Shown piece after piece: positions 33,314 through 41,670 of a stretch of 49,988 nucleotides of DNA. How positions within the stretch are numbered: position 1 is the first letter of the stretch; each line of letters opens with the position of its first letter. This DNA comes from an uncultured Porphyromonadaceae bacterium (GTDB lineage Bacteria; Bacteroidota; Bacteroidia; Bacteroidales; Muribaculaceae), in assembly GCA_947176605.1 (NCBI GenBank), contig CAMWRH010000015.1, positions 1 to 49,988 on the forward strand, given 5' to 3'. Position numbers and translations under genes: made by a program. Under the pieces are notes generated by a model. That model saw only the letters and a list, made by a program, of their open reading frames with translations. It had not been told where the DNA came from and ran no database searches.

Positions 33314-34870
33314 TTATTCTGCTGACAGGATATAAAGTTTCGGGCCCATGCCTGAATAGCTGCCTGCGGCTATGGGAGCCACATTGCCGTAATTCGGGGC
33401 ATATTCGATTATCATGTCGCGGTCGACGTTGATTATCTTCCACGACCCGTCGGACTGAAGCTCCATATCCCAGAGATATCCGGAGGCGGGCTTGACGAGG
33501 TTGACCTGGAAGGTGCTGTATGCCGGGTCGAGATAGAGGTAGCGGTCGTAGCCGTCCTTGATTACGTAATGGCTACCCTCGGCGATGAAGGTGAAGGCAT
33601 TCTCTTTTGACGAGGTGAAGGCGCCGTCGCTGATTGCCACATCCGATACCGAGAGATACCCGTAGGTGTAGCTTTCGATAAGGGGGAGAAACAGCTTGGA
33701 GTCGTAGACCATGGCGTAGGCCGAGCCCGACCGGAGGTCGGTGGTGAGGTGGTAATCCCCTATCGATGTCGGGTCGACCGTTTCCCAGTCAGCCGGGTCG
33801 GCGCCGCCGTAGTTGACGTCGGTGACGTTGTATTCCACCTGTGCGCTTGAGCCGCCGCGCTGGCTCTCGAAGCGGAAGCCTATGTAGATGGTGCCGCTGA
33901 ACTCTTCGAGGCTTATGATGCCGCTGTCGGCCCAGTTGCCGTAGCCGCTTTCACCGGGAGTGGCGATCACGCAGTCGAGTTTGACGGGGACTCCGTCGGA
34001 GGGGTTCTTCGATGTGAGCACGTATACCTCCAGGCTGCCTGCATTGGCATAGGCCGCACGCGAACGGAAGCTGAACGTCTTCTCCTTGGCCTCGTCGAGG
34101 TTGAAGGCCGGTGTGATGAGCCAGTTGATGTAGGGTCCGCTGTACTCTGCGCCGTAGTAAGAGGAGCAGGTGGCATAGCTGAGGCCGTTGCTGCTGTAGA
34201 TCGACCATCCGTCGAGACCGCCACGCTGCATGAGGTTGGTCCAGCCGCGCTCGATGTAGTAGTTGAGGTCGAGGCTTTCGGAGAAGTTGCAGAAGTATTC
34301 GGAGCCTACGGGCACGATTTCGGGTTCGTATTTACCCTTGTCGCCCCATTTGAAGTCGGCGGCGGTGCGCACTGCATAGGCGCCGAGATACTTGCTGCCG
34401 GTGATGCCTCGGATCGACACCATGCGGTTGAAGTTGCCGGGATTGAGGTCGAGCTCGAGCGCCTTGCGCACTGTGCCGGAGGGTAGCTGCACGGGCACGC
34501 AGTCTTCCCATGTGTATCCCTGTCGCTCCCATTCCTCCTTGTCGTAGGGTATCTGGGCGAGGATGATGGTGTTGTAGTTGGTGGTGGGGACGCCGAAATC
34601 GGCCGACAGCTCGCTGTAAGTGGGGTAATCGCGGTTGAGCGAGCCTACGATGTAGCCGCATACCCAGTTTGACTCGCGGCCGTCGACGGTGGTGCCTATG
34701 TTTACCTGCCATACCTGCAGGGGGTTCTCCCAGGAGCCGTCGCCGATGGTGCTCCATCCGCCGGGTATTTCCAACGGGGGCTGCGCATAGTCATCGCTGC
34801 AGGATGCCACAGTCATGGCGGCTCCGATGCAGAGTATGAGGCTCATGATGTATGATGAGATACGTTTCAT
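33314..34870 (-). CDS. Surface lipoprotein with choice-of-anchor (jelly-roll) domain, 518 aa
   Basis: The lipobox VASC gives Cys24. The mature start CSDDYAQPP is a good lipoprotein surface-export signal (Ser-Asp-Asp after Cys). The N-terminal part (about 35-185: GDGSWENPLQVWQVN, NWVCGYIVG) resembles OB-fold DUF6359-type domains. The middle (about 200-355: FSESLDLNYYIERGWTNL, YINWLITPAFNLDEAKEKTFSFRSRA, GFRFESQ) is a choice-of-anchor J type beta-jelly-roll. The C-terminal 150 residues are of unknown fold. A likely ligand-binding partner of the TonB-dependent receptor encoded 87 bases upstream. It takes the place where SusD-like genes usually sit; no SusD-like feature is present. Confidence 0.75.
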   Translation of the reverse strand: MKRISSYIMSLILCIGAAMTVASCSDDYAQPPLEIPGGWSTIGDGSWENPLQVWQVNIGTTVDGRESNWVCGYIVGSLNRDYPTYSELSADFGVPTTNYNTIILAQIPYDKEEWERQGYTWEDCVPVQLPSGTVRKALELDLNPGNFNRMVSIRGITGSKYLGAYAVRTAADFKWGDKGKYEPEIVPVGSEYFCNFSESLDLNYYIERGWTNLMQRGGLDGWSIYSSNGLSYATCSSYYGAEYSGPYINWLITPAFNLDEAKEKTFSFRSRAAYANAGSLEVYVLTSKNPSDGVPVKLDCVIATPGESGYGNWADSGIISLEEFSGTIYIGFRFESQRGGSSAQVEYNVTDVNYGGADPADWETVDPTSIGDYHLTTDLRSGSAYAMVYDSKLFLPLIESYTYGYLSVSDVAISDGAFTSSKENAFTFIAEGSHYVIKDGYDRYLYLDPAYSTFQVNLVKPASGYLWDMELQSDGSWKIINVDRDMIIEYAPNYGNVAPIAAGSYSGMGPKLYILSAE

Positions 34871-34957
34871 TGTAATCTTCGGTTGTGAATTACTTTTGTT
34901 GCTGATTGTGAGGAGAATGGTTGGAGTTGCGTATTTACGTTTCCGGCAGGCTGCGGT

Positions 34958-37771
34958 TTAGAATCGGATGCCGAAGTTGAAGAATACGCGGATTCCCTGC
35001 GCGTAGTAGTAGCGGTTGGGGAATTTGTTGATGTTGTAGTCGGTATAGTCAAGCTTCGACTCCTGGAAACCGCCGGTCTGGATGTTGCGGTTGTTGAGCA
35101 GGTTGTTGATGCTGAGGTTGAAGTTGAGCGAACCGAACTTGGTATAGATCATCTTGCCTACGGAGAGGTTCATGACGAAGGCGTCTTTCAGGCGGTCCTG
35201 ATGTGTGTACTCGGCCACTCGGTCGGCAAACTCCTCGGTAGTGGTGCAGTACTTCCAGAGCCCTTCGAGGTATTCCTGCTCGTGGCGTGTGGGAGCGAGG
35301 TCCACGTATCCGTCGGTGAAGTAGTTGGCGTTCACTTCGAAGAACCACATTCCCGGGGCAGCCCAGTTCAGGGCCAGGCCGTAGGCCTGCTGCGGAGTGC
35401 CGCCGATGTGATAGTTCTTGAGATAGGTGGTGCGGGTGACGTCGTCCATGGCGCCGTTCTGCGCGGAGCGGATGCCGGTGGGGTTGTTCTTGTAGTTATA
35501 GCGTGTGAACGCGCCGGAACCGGTGATGCTGAGGCCGTTGATGATTTCGTACTCGATGCCGAGCTCTACCCCTTTGTATTCCGACTGCACGCCGGAGAGG
35601 GTGTAGGTCATCATTGTGGCGAGGTCGTAGTCGTAGAAGAAGCGCTGCGACATGCCGTCCCAGAGTTCGGTCCAGAATCCGGTGAGGCTACCGCGGATGC
35701 GGTCGTAGTTCCAGGTATAGGAGATATCGCCGGAGAGGAATTTCTCCGACTTGAGGCCGGCCACGGCAGCGTCGCGGATGCGGGCGTTGATATATGCGTT
35801 GCTGATCAGCGGGGCGCGTGTGCCTACTCCGGCATGGGCGGTGATGTAGTTGCGGCCGTTGATTTTCCAGGTTGCGCCGGCCTTGAAGGCGCCGTTGATG
35901 AAGTTATGGCTCTCCCCTTTTCCGAGTGACGAGTCGGGGAATCGGCCGTTCTGCATGAAGCCGTCGCGGTAGTAGTTGGTGTTGCTTACCTCGGCGGCAT
36001 AGTTTACGTTCCAGCGGGCGGTGTTCCATTCGTTCTGGAGCCAAGCGCGTGCCGATACGGCGTGGATTGCATAGTCATACCCATAGACATCGCCTACGCC
36101 GACCTTGCGGTTGGGGTAGCGGATATCGTTCTGGAGCTTGTCGGGGTCGCCGGCGAAGTCACGCTCGGAGAAGTTGTCGACGTCGCGCCAGAATTCGCCG
36201 CCGAGCAGGTCCTTGACGGTCTGGTAGTAGTGGGCGCGTGTATAGTTGAGGTTGATGCCACCCTGCAGCGTAAGGATATCGGAGATGCGGTGGTTGAGGT
36301 AGGAGTTGAGCATCCACACGGCCTGGTTCTGATGCTCGTTCTTGAGGATGTATGACGACTGCCCTTTCAGGTCGGGATCGCGGTCGAAGTAATCGCGGTT
36401 GAGGAGGTTGGCCTGGTAGATGCCGTTCCAGTCGATCTGGCGCACGCTTTCGTCGGTCTGCCAGAGATTGACCATATAGTCATACTGCTCCTTCTGGGCC
36501 AGATAGAGCTGCGACTCGTAGCCATAGGGGTCTTCGGGATCGTAGACGGCTGTGGGGAGATAGTATGAGGGGAGGTTGCGGTAGTAGTTGGGACGCGGGT
36601 CTGACGCCTGGTACCAGTCGAAGCTCGAGCGCTGGTAAGCGTTGTAGCGGAAGGCCAGGGCGGTGTTGAGGGTGGTGCCCATGGAGGGTGTCCAGAGCCA
36701 GTTGAGCATCACCGAGGGGTCGAACGTCTTGTAGACACGGTCGGAGATTTTCTTACCGTTGAGGTATCCCCAGTCGGGGTTGTAGAGGTTGGAGCCTGCC
36801 AGGTCGTAGGCTTCCTGTGTGGCGGCATTGTTGCCGGCACGCTCTGTGGGTGCGCCCCAGGTGGAGAGGTTGAGGGAGTGCTCGTTGTTGAATACCTTCT
36901 GGAGCGACAGCGAGTAGCCGAATGAGTTGTACCACGTGCCTTTCACCACACCTTCGGGGGCGTATCTTCCGATTACGGAAGCCGAGAACGCCCACCCCTT
37001 GTCGTTGAGACCTGTGGAATACTGCATCATTGCGCGCAGCATGTAGTTGGAGTTGGTGTAGCTGAGGTTGCCGCGGAATCCGGGAGCATACTGCGAGGCG
37101 TAGGTGGTGAAGTTCTGCGAGCCGCCGAGCGAACCGAATCCGTAGGCCGAGGAGGCCAGGCCGATTTCAGTGCTTTTGTTGCGGAAGGCTGTGGAGGTCA
37201 TGCCGCCGAGGCCGGAATAGTTGAACTGGCCGCGCATCAGGTCGTTGTAGCGTACGCCGTTGATGTAGCCTTCCTGCCAGTTGGAATCGAGGCCGCGCAT
37301 GCGGTAGCGCACGGTGCTGTACTGATAGCTGGCGGCCTGATAGAATATATCGTCGGTAGCACCCTGGATCGTACCTACGTACTGGCGGGAGCTTTCGTCG
37401 TCGTTGATCTGGTCTTCGTCGAAGATGAATGTGTCGGAATTAAGCTGTGAGCCGCCGTAGCCGCTGACCGACATCTGGAGATTGCCGATGTTTTTTACGA
37501 TATCATCCACGATATCCACATCCACATAGAGGTCGGAGTATCCGTAGGCCACGACCTGGAGCACGTCGGTGCCGGGAGCGGCGTTGGAGATTTGGAAATA
37601 ACCCTGGGCATCGGTGTTGACCATTATGCCCTGGTCGTTGAGGAATAGGCTGGCGTTGCCTATCGGGGCGGATGTACGGGCATCGACCACATACCCTTTC
37701 AGTCCCGTGGTAGCTGACCAGGCTGATGTCGTGCCTGCGGCCAGCAGGAATAGAATTGATAATCTGTTCAT
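34958..37771 (-). CDS. TonB-dependent outer-membrane receptor, 937 aa
   Basis: The signal peptide is about residues 1-19. An N-terminal carboxypeptidase-regulatory-like Ig domain follows (about 23-95: LKGYVVDARTSAPIGNASLF, YFQISNAAPGTDVLQVVAYGY), then the plug (about 110-235, with STVRYRMRGLDSNWQEGYI and a typical NGVRYNDLMRG), and a 22-strand-type barrel up to the terminal Phe (FFNFGIRF). It is shorter than SusC proteins and has no SusD partner, so it belongs to the other class of Bacteroidota receptors. In this operon its cargo is probably an oligonucleotide or nucleoside product (inference). It lies 32 bases behind the EEP gene. Confidence 0.93.
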   Translation of the reverse strand: MNRLSILFLLAAGTTSAWSATTGLKGYVVDARTSAPIGNASLFLNDQGIMVNTDAQGYFQISNAAPGTDVLQVVAYGYSDLYVDVDIVDDIVKNIGNLQMSVSGYGGSQLNSDTFIFDEDQINDDESSRQYVGTIQGATDDIFYQAASYQYSTVRYRMRGLDSNWQEGYINGVRYNDLMRGQFNYSGLGGMTSTAFRNKSTEIGLASSAYGFGSLGGSQNFTTYASQYAPGFRGNLSYTNSNYMLRAMMQYSTGLNDKGWAFSASVIGRYAPEGVVKGTWYNSFGYSLSLQKVFNNEHSLNLSTWGAPTERAGNNAATQEAYDLAGSNLYNPDWGYLNGKKISDRVYKTFDPSVMLNWLWTPSMGTTLNTALAFRYNAYQRSSFDWYQASDPRPNYYRNLPSYYLPTAVYDPEDPYGYESQLYLAQKEQYDYMVNLWQTDESVRQIDWNGIYQANLLNRDYFDRDPDLKGQSSYILKNEHQNQAVWMLNSYLNHRISDILTLQGGINLNYTRAHYYQTVKDLLGGEFWRDVDNFSERDFAGDPDKLQNDIRYPNRKVGVGDVYGYDYAIHAVSARAWLQNEWNTARWNVNYAAEVSNTNYYRDGFMQNGRFPDSSLGKGESHNFINGAFKAGATWKINGRNYITAHAGVGTRAPLISNAYINARIRDAAVAGLKSEKFLSGDISYTWNYDRIRGSLTGFWTELWDGMSQRFFYDYDLATMMTYTLSGVQSEYKGVELGIEYEIINGLSITGSGAFTRYNYKNNPTGIRSAQNGAMDDVTRTTYLKNYHIGGTPQQAYGLALNWAAPGMWFFEVNANYFTDGYVDLAPTRHEQEYLEGLWKYCTTTEEFADRVAEYTHQDRLKDAFVMNLSVGKMIYTKFGSLNFNLSINNLLNNRNIQTGGFQESKLDYTDYNINKFPNRYYYAQGIRVFFNFGIRF

Positions 37772-37803
37772 ATCTGAGGTTACGTATCGTCGTCAGAAGT
37801 ATA

Positions 37804-38877
37804 TTAGTTGTTGACTTCCTTTACGAGGAAGATTTCGGTGGGGAGGTGGTCGGAATAACCTCCTATCCAAGCACCGCCGGAGAATGTGCGGAAGGGATAG
37901 CCTTTGTACTGGCCGTCCTGCTGCTTGAGGAATTCCTTATTGATTACCATAGCGTCCTTGAACTTCAGGCCGCCTGCACCGGAGAGGAGGTTATGGTTGA
38001 TGATTATCTGGTCGAAGAGGTCCCATTTCCCGCGGTATACGTATGATCCGATACCGTCGTCGAGTTTCTTCCAGAAGGGGTTGTAGAATCCGCCGGGCTT
38101 GCAGTCTTTGGGATTTTTCACGGCTCCGAGCACCTCGGCACAGCTTTTGTTGTCGGGGTCGTCGTTGAGGTCGCCCATTATTATGACGCCGATGCCGGGG
38201 TGTACTGCCATTACGGAGTCGGCGATCGAGCGGCTGAGTGCGGCTGCAGCCTCACGCAGATAGCTGCTCTGCTCGGCGCCGCCACGGCGCGAAGGCCAGT
38301 GGTTGACGATCACGGCCACCCAGGAGCCGCCGAGTTCGCCTACGACACACATCTGGTCGCGGGTCTTGAATTTCGGGAGTTCGGGGATGTGGAGGGTGTG
38401 GTTGGTGACGTTTTCGAGCTTGAAGAATCGGGGGTTGTAGAGCAGGCCTACATCGACGCCGCGCAGGTCGGGGCTGTCGTGGTGCACGACCTGGAGGTGC
38501 CAGTTGCGGATATACTTGTTGCGCACGAGGTCCTGAAGCACCGACTCATTTTCGATTTCGCTGCATCCGATGATAGCCGGCCCCATGGGGGTGGTGGATG
38601 TGGTCATCTGCGAGATGGCGTATCCGAGGCGGTCGAGCTTGGTATTGTACTTGTGGGAGTTCCAGTTGTTGGCACCTTCGGGCGAGAACTCGAGGTCGTA
38701 TTTGCCGTTGTTGTTGATTGTGTCGAAGAGGTTCTCGAGATTGTAGAAAGCCACACCATACATCTGGTATTGCTTTTTACCCGGTTCCGGGGCGGCTCCG
38801 GCACGCATTGCGTTGAATCCTAATACGGCCAGCAGCGTCGCTACGGCCGGAATCAGAAGGAGTGTCGTACGTCTCAT
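37804..38877 (-). CDS. Exported endonuclease/exonuclease/phosphatase (EEP) family protein, 357 aa
   Basis: There is a signal peptide at about 1-28 (LLLIPAVATLLAVLGFNA). The EEP (DNase I-like) domain fills the rest, with its metal and catalytic motifs in order: FYNLENLFD, GCSEIENESV, VDVGLLYN, VNHWPSRRGG, IIMGDLNDDPD and the final YSDHLPTEI with the catalytic His. Members include DNases, nucleotide and phosphoester hydrolases; a periplasmic nuclease or phosphatase is most likely here. It is first gene of the six-gene run. No promoter of Bacteroides type is visible in the 43 bases between it and the deoC terminator, so it may depend on read-through from deoC. Confidence 0.88.
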   Translation of the reverse strand: MRRTTLLLIPAVATLLAVLGFNAMRAGAAPEPGKKQYQMYGVAFYNLENLFDTINNNGKYDLEFSPEGANNWNSHKYNTKLDRLGYAISQMTTSTTPMGPAIIGCSEIENESVLQDLVRNKYIRNWHLQVVHHDSPDLRGVDVGLLYNPRFFKLENVTNHTLHIPELPKFKTRDQMCVVGELGGSWVAVIVNHWPSRRGGAEQSSYLREAAAALSRSIADSVMAVHPGIGVIIMGDLNDDPDNKSCAEVLGAVKNPKDCKPGGFYNPFWKKLDDGIGSYVYRGKWDLFDQIIINHNLLSGAGGLKFKDAMVINKEFLKQQDGQYKGYPFRTFSGGAWIGGYSDHLPTEIFLVKEVNN

Positions 38878-38920
38878 GGGAATGTGATGTTGTGTATATG
38901 TGATCAGTTTGAATTAAGCG

Positions 38921-38965
38921 TAAAAGCCCGGGCAGCGGCCGCCGCGGGGCGGCACCGCCCGGGCT
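38921..38965 (-). terminator. Terminator/attenuator between deoC and the nuclease operon
   Basis: AGCCCGGGC (38925-38933) pairs with GCCCGGGCT (38957-38965), with further G+C pairing inside. On the minus strand the stem is followed by TTTTACG. The U tract is only four bases, so partial read-through is plausible. Confidence 0.7.
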
Positions 38966-38997
38966 CTGTATGAATCCGGTCTGTGCGTAATTTTCAA

Positions 38998-39876
38998 TCA
39001 GAAGAATTTGATTTCCTTACCTTCCATCTCGCTGAGCAGGGCATTGGCCAGCGATGACGCTCCGATACGGAAGAGGTCGCGGTTGAGCCATTCGTCGCCC
39101 AGCACCTCTTTGACTATTGCGTAATAATTGAGTGCATCCTGCGCTGTGCGCACCCCTCCGGCTGCCTTGAAGCCTACCTTCCGGCCTGTCTTCTGATAAT
39201 ATTCCCTGATGCACTGGCACATCACCCATGCCGCCTCAAGCGAGGCTCCGGGATAGATCTTGCCGGTGGAGGTCTTTATGAAGTCGGCGTCGGAGTGCAT
39301 GGCCAGCACCGAGGCGCGTTTGATGTTTTCGGCGGTGCGCAGTGCTCCGGTCTCCAGAATCACTTTCAGGCGTGCATCGCGGGCGGCGTGCTTCAATTCC
39401 ACAATCTCATCTGTAAGCGACTCATAGTCTTCGGCCAGGAACTGCCCGATGTTCATCACTATGTCGACCTCGTTGGCACCCGATGCCACGGCCATGGCCA
39501 CATCGGCCACCTTGACGGCCTGGAAGGTCTGGCTTGAGGGGAATCCTGCGGCTACAACGCATACGTCGACGTCCTCTACGTCAAGAGTGGTCTTCACGAC
39601 TTCGGCGAAGTTGGAGTATACGCAGATCGAGGCTACGTTGCGGTATTGCGGATACTCGTTGTCGAAGGCGTTGACGCGTTCGGTAAAGGCGGCCACACCA
39701 GGCTCGTTATCCTCGGAGGAAAGAGTGGTGAGATCAATCGAACTGAAGAGATAGGCATATACCTCGGGGGAGGCATACTCGGGAGCCTTCTCTACTATTT
39801 TCCTTACCTCTTCGGCCACAGCGGCATCGTCGCTGAGGACACGGCTTGAGGCGAGCGCTTCTTGATATCTATCCAT
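38998..39876 (-). CDS. deoC: Deoxyribose-phosphate aldolase, 292 aa
   Basis: Cleaves 2-deoxyribose 5-phosphate to acetaldehyde and glyceraldehyde 3-phosphate, the last step of deoxynucleoside catabolism. Active-site residues are visible: Asp138 in GANEVDIVMN, Schiff-base Lys201 in DADFIKTSTGK, and Lys237 in GFKAAGGVRT. The length of 292 fits the longer DeoC class. A full-consensus promoter precedes it (predicted leader about 110 bases). It lies directly upstream of, and in line with, the secreted nuclease/receptor operon, which makes metabolic sense if DNA is the substrate. It is divergent from ruvC. Confidence 0.95.
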   Translation of the reverse strand: MDRYQEALASSRVLSDDAAVAEEVRKIVEKAPEYASPEVYAYLFSSIDLTTLSSEDNEPGVAAFTERVNAFDNEYPQYRNVASICVYSNFAEVVKTTLDVEDVDVCVVAAGFPSSQTFQAVKVADVAMAVASGANEVDIVMNIGQFLAEDYESLTDEIVELKHAARDARLKVILETGALRTAENIKRASVLAMHSDADFIKTSTGKIYPGASLEAAWVMCQCIREYYQKTGRKVGFKAAGGVRTAQDALNYYAIVKEVLGDEWLNRDLFRIGASSLANALLSEMEGKEIKFF

Positions 39877-39994
39877 TATTGAACTGGTATTTCACTCTGA
39901 TCACAGGAGCGGCTTGGGAAAGCTTTTCCTCATGGTCAACGCGGCATAGGCGCGGGTAATTGCATTCCGATAGCGTCTACACCGTTCTAAAAGG

Positions 39995-40026
39995 CAAATT
40001 TATAGATTTTTATGTTTCTCTGCAAA
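39995..40026 (-). promoter_or_regulatory. Full-consensus promoter of deoC
   Basis: On the minus strand: TTTG (40026-40023), a 20-base spacer, then TAAATTTG (40002-39995). Predicted start is near 39989. Back-to-back with the ruvC promoter. Confidence 0.8.
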
Positions 40027-40042
40027 TTTCCCGGCCTTAATT

Positions 40043-40075
40043 ATTGCATTTTTCGGGGGCGGGATATTAATTTTG
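40043..40075 (+). promoter_or_regulatory. ruvC promoter placed next to the start codon
   Basis: ATTG (40043-40046), a 21-base spacer, then TAATTTTG (40068-40075), exact at -7. Predicted transcription start coincides with ATG 40081, so the mRNA would be leaderless. Confidence 0.6.
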
Positions 40076-40080
40076 CATTT

Positions 40081-40665
40081 ATGGATCCACAGGTAAGAAA
40101 ATATGAGCGTGTGATAATGGGTATCGACCCAGGCACGAATGTGATGGGCTATGGCGTGCTTGGCGTCAATGGCAAGACTCCGGAGGTGGTGGTTATGGGG
40201 GTGATTCAGCTCTCCCGCTTTGACAGCCATTATCTGCGGCTGCGCCGCATATTTGAGCGTGTCACGTCGCTGGTAGATCAGTATCTTCCGGATGAGCTGG
40301 CCATCGAGGCGCCGTTCTTCGGCAAGAACGTGCAGTCGATGCTGAAGCTGGGGAGGGCCCAGGGGGTGGCGATGGCGGCGGTGCTGGCCCGCGACATCCC
40401 GATAGCCGAGTATGCTCCGCTTTCGATAAAGCAGTCGGTCACGGGGCGCGGCTCGGCGTCGAAGGAGCAGGTGGCCACCATGCTGCAGCATATTCTGCAT
40501 ATTCCGCAAGGCGACATGCCGTCGCTTCTTGACGCCACCGATGCTCTTGCTGCGGCTCTGACTCATTTTTATGAGAGTTCGAAGCCGGCTTTGGCCAAGG
40601 GGCCATCGTCATGGGCGCAGTTTCTGGCGCAGCATCCTGACCGGATAGCCCCACGGCGCAAGTGA
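40081..40665 (+). CDS. ruvC: Crossover junction endodeoxyribonuclease RuvC, 194 aa
   Basis: Holliday-junction resolvase. The four acidic catalytic residues are visible: Asp16 in [13 protein letters not shown], Glu76 in [11 protein letters not shown], and Asp151 and Asp154 in [14 protein letters not shown], with family-like spacing. A basic end (PRRK) follows a short C-terminal extension. ATG 40081 was chosen; the frame is open 69 bases upstream, but those codons overlap the promoter. It acts with RuvAB in recombination repair. It is alone on this strand, divergent from deoC; DUF4286 faces it. Confidence 0.96.
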   Translation: MDPQVRKYERVIMGIDPGTNVMGYGVLGVNGKTPEVVVMGVIQLSRFDSHYLRLRRIFERVTSLVDQYLPDELAIEAPFFGKNVQSMLKLGRAQGVAMAAVLARDIPIAEYAPLSIKQSVTGRGSASKEQVATMLQHILHIPQGDMPSLLDATDALAAALTHFYESSKPALAKGPSSWAQFLAQHPDRIAPRRK

Positions 40666-40747
40666 GCCGTGGCGGGGAGGGGGGAGTGTGTGAGCGAATC
40701 GCCTCCCCTGTGGCGCCACACACCTTTCTTTCCTGCGGCAGAATCGC

Positions 40748-41077
40748 TCAGAGGGGGATTTCCTCAAGCACGGTGGCGAAGCTCAGCGCCTGCTCGGCTC
40801 CGAATTCGGCGGCATAACGCCCCAGGAGCGGCTGCAGGAAGATTTCGGCCCATTTCTGAGCTTCGGCCAGTGATTCGTATTCGGTCTGGAATGCGAAATT
40901 ACATACGTGGCGGCTGAAGTCGGGGTCGCCGGGCACTTCGGCCACAATGGTGAGGCGCGGCGAGCGTGCCGGTGACTGGGCATTTACCAATGCCGGTAGT
41001 GCTTCGGAGCGCATCCACTGCAGGAAGCGCTGCTCATTGTGGCGCTCCACAATGAAAGTGACGTTATAGATATACAT
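40748..41077 (-). CDS. DUF4286 family protein, 109 aa
   Basis: From ATG 41077 the protein opens MYIYNVTFIVERHNEQRFLQWM and contains EVPGDPDFSRHVCNFAFQTEY, which I recall as the pattern of the DUF4286 family, small cytoplasmic ferredoxin-like-fold proteins common in Bacteroidota and of unknown function. No signal peptide. The frame is open upstream to 41215 but without conserved sequence and across a terminator-like hairpin. It converges with ruvC. Confidence 0.8.
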   Translation of the reverse strand: MYIYNVTFIVERHNEQRFLQWMRSEALPALVNAQSPARSPRLTIVAEVPGDPDFSRHVCNFAFQTEYESLAEAQKWAEIFLQPLLGRYAAEFGAEQALSFATVLEEIPL

Positions 41078-41157
41078 CAGTATACTGGGTTTGATTCTAC
41101 TCTGTAATGATATAACATCCCCGGAGTCGCGGCGGTTTGCATGGGAGCAATATGCGT

Positions 41158-41191
41158 AAAAAAAAACGGCATGTTTGTCACAAACACACCG
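41158..41191 (-). terminator. Intrinsic terminator, probably of the tRNA-Thr transcript
   Basis: On the minus strand CGGTGTGTTTG pairs with CAAACATGCCG (two G-U pairs, loop TGA), followed by nine T (plus-strand 41158-41166). It lies 200 bases past tRNA-Thr and just downstream of a -7 element at 41198-41205. Confidence 0.8.
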
Positions 41192-41197
41192 CCAAAA

Positions 41198-41205
41198 CAA
41201 AATTA
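41198..41205 (-). promoter_or_regulatory. Possible -7 element before DUF4286
   Basis: The minus strand reads TAATTTTG, an exact TAnnTTTG, but there is no -33 box. A transcript from here would start at the foot of the terminator hairpin 41167-41191. Confidence 0.35.
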
Positions 41206-41392
41206 TGAAAAACATTCAACGCTTATGCTGCCTTGCGGCAGCACCTTTCATTTATCCTATTGTTCTTTCTGATTGCTCCATGCGCTTCACAGCGGAGAAA
41301 ACTTCGTATGGTATTGGGCCGATAAGGCGGGGAAACCCCGACTTGCGCACATCGGCACATTACCTTGAGTTATGGATGTCCAAATACTTTGG

Positions 41393-41466
41393 AGCCTCTT
41401 GTCGGATTCGAACCAACGACCCCGAGATTACAAATCACGTGCTCTGGCCAACTGAGCTAAAGAGGC
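41393..41466 (-). tRNA. tRNA-Thr (anticodon UGU)
   Basis: On the minus strand the acceptor GCCTCTT pairs with AAGAGGC, the D arm is GCTC...GAGC, the anticodon loop TTTGTAA has anticodon TGT, and the T arm is GTTGG-TTCGAAT-CCGAC. The anticodon stem as read has one T-T mismatch. No encoded CCA. 41206-41392 holds no supported gene. Confidence 0.95.
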
Positions 41467-41571
41467 AAATGGGCGAGCTCTCTACATCGCAGTGCTCAAA
41501 CTCCTACCGCTGCTTCGGTCAAGATCTGACGGATTTCAGAGCGTGCTACTCGTGTAGCACTCACCCGGCTA

Positions 41572-41603
41572 CAAAATTAGGCAATTTCCACGACTCCTGC
41601 AAA
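41572..41603 (-). promoter_or_regulatory. Full-consensus promoter of tRNA-Thr
   Basis: On the minus strand: TTTG (41603-41600), a 20-base spacer, then TAATTTTG (41579-41572). The leader before the tRNA (about 100 bases) contains a perfect hairpin GTGCTAC-TCGT-GTAGCAC at 41543-41560. Confidence 0.78.
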
Positions 41604-41670
41604 TGGAATCGATGAAACTGCCTAATTATCCCTATAGAAAATAATCTATTTTAACACCCTGTTGGTTCAT

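Noticed and set aside
28061..38877. Polysaccharide utilisation locus
   Set aside because: There is a TonB-dependent receptor with lipoproteins, but no SusD-like protein and no glycoside hydrolase, lyase or sulfatase; the enzymes are nucleases.
41175..41615. 146-codon plus-strand frame with a lipoprotein-like start (MKNIQRLCCLAAAPF)
   Set aside because: It runs antisense through the whole tRNA-Thr gene and its promoter region, so the frame is accidental.
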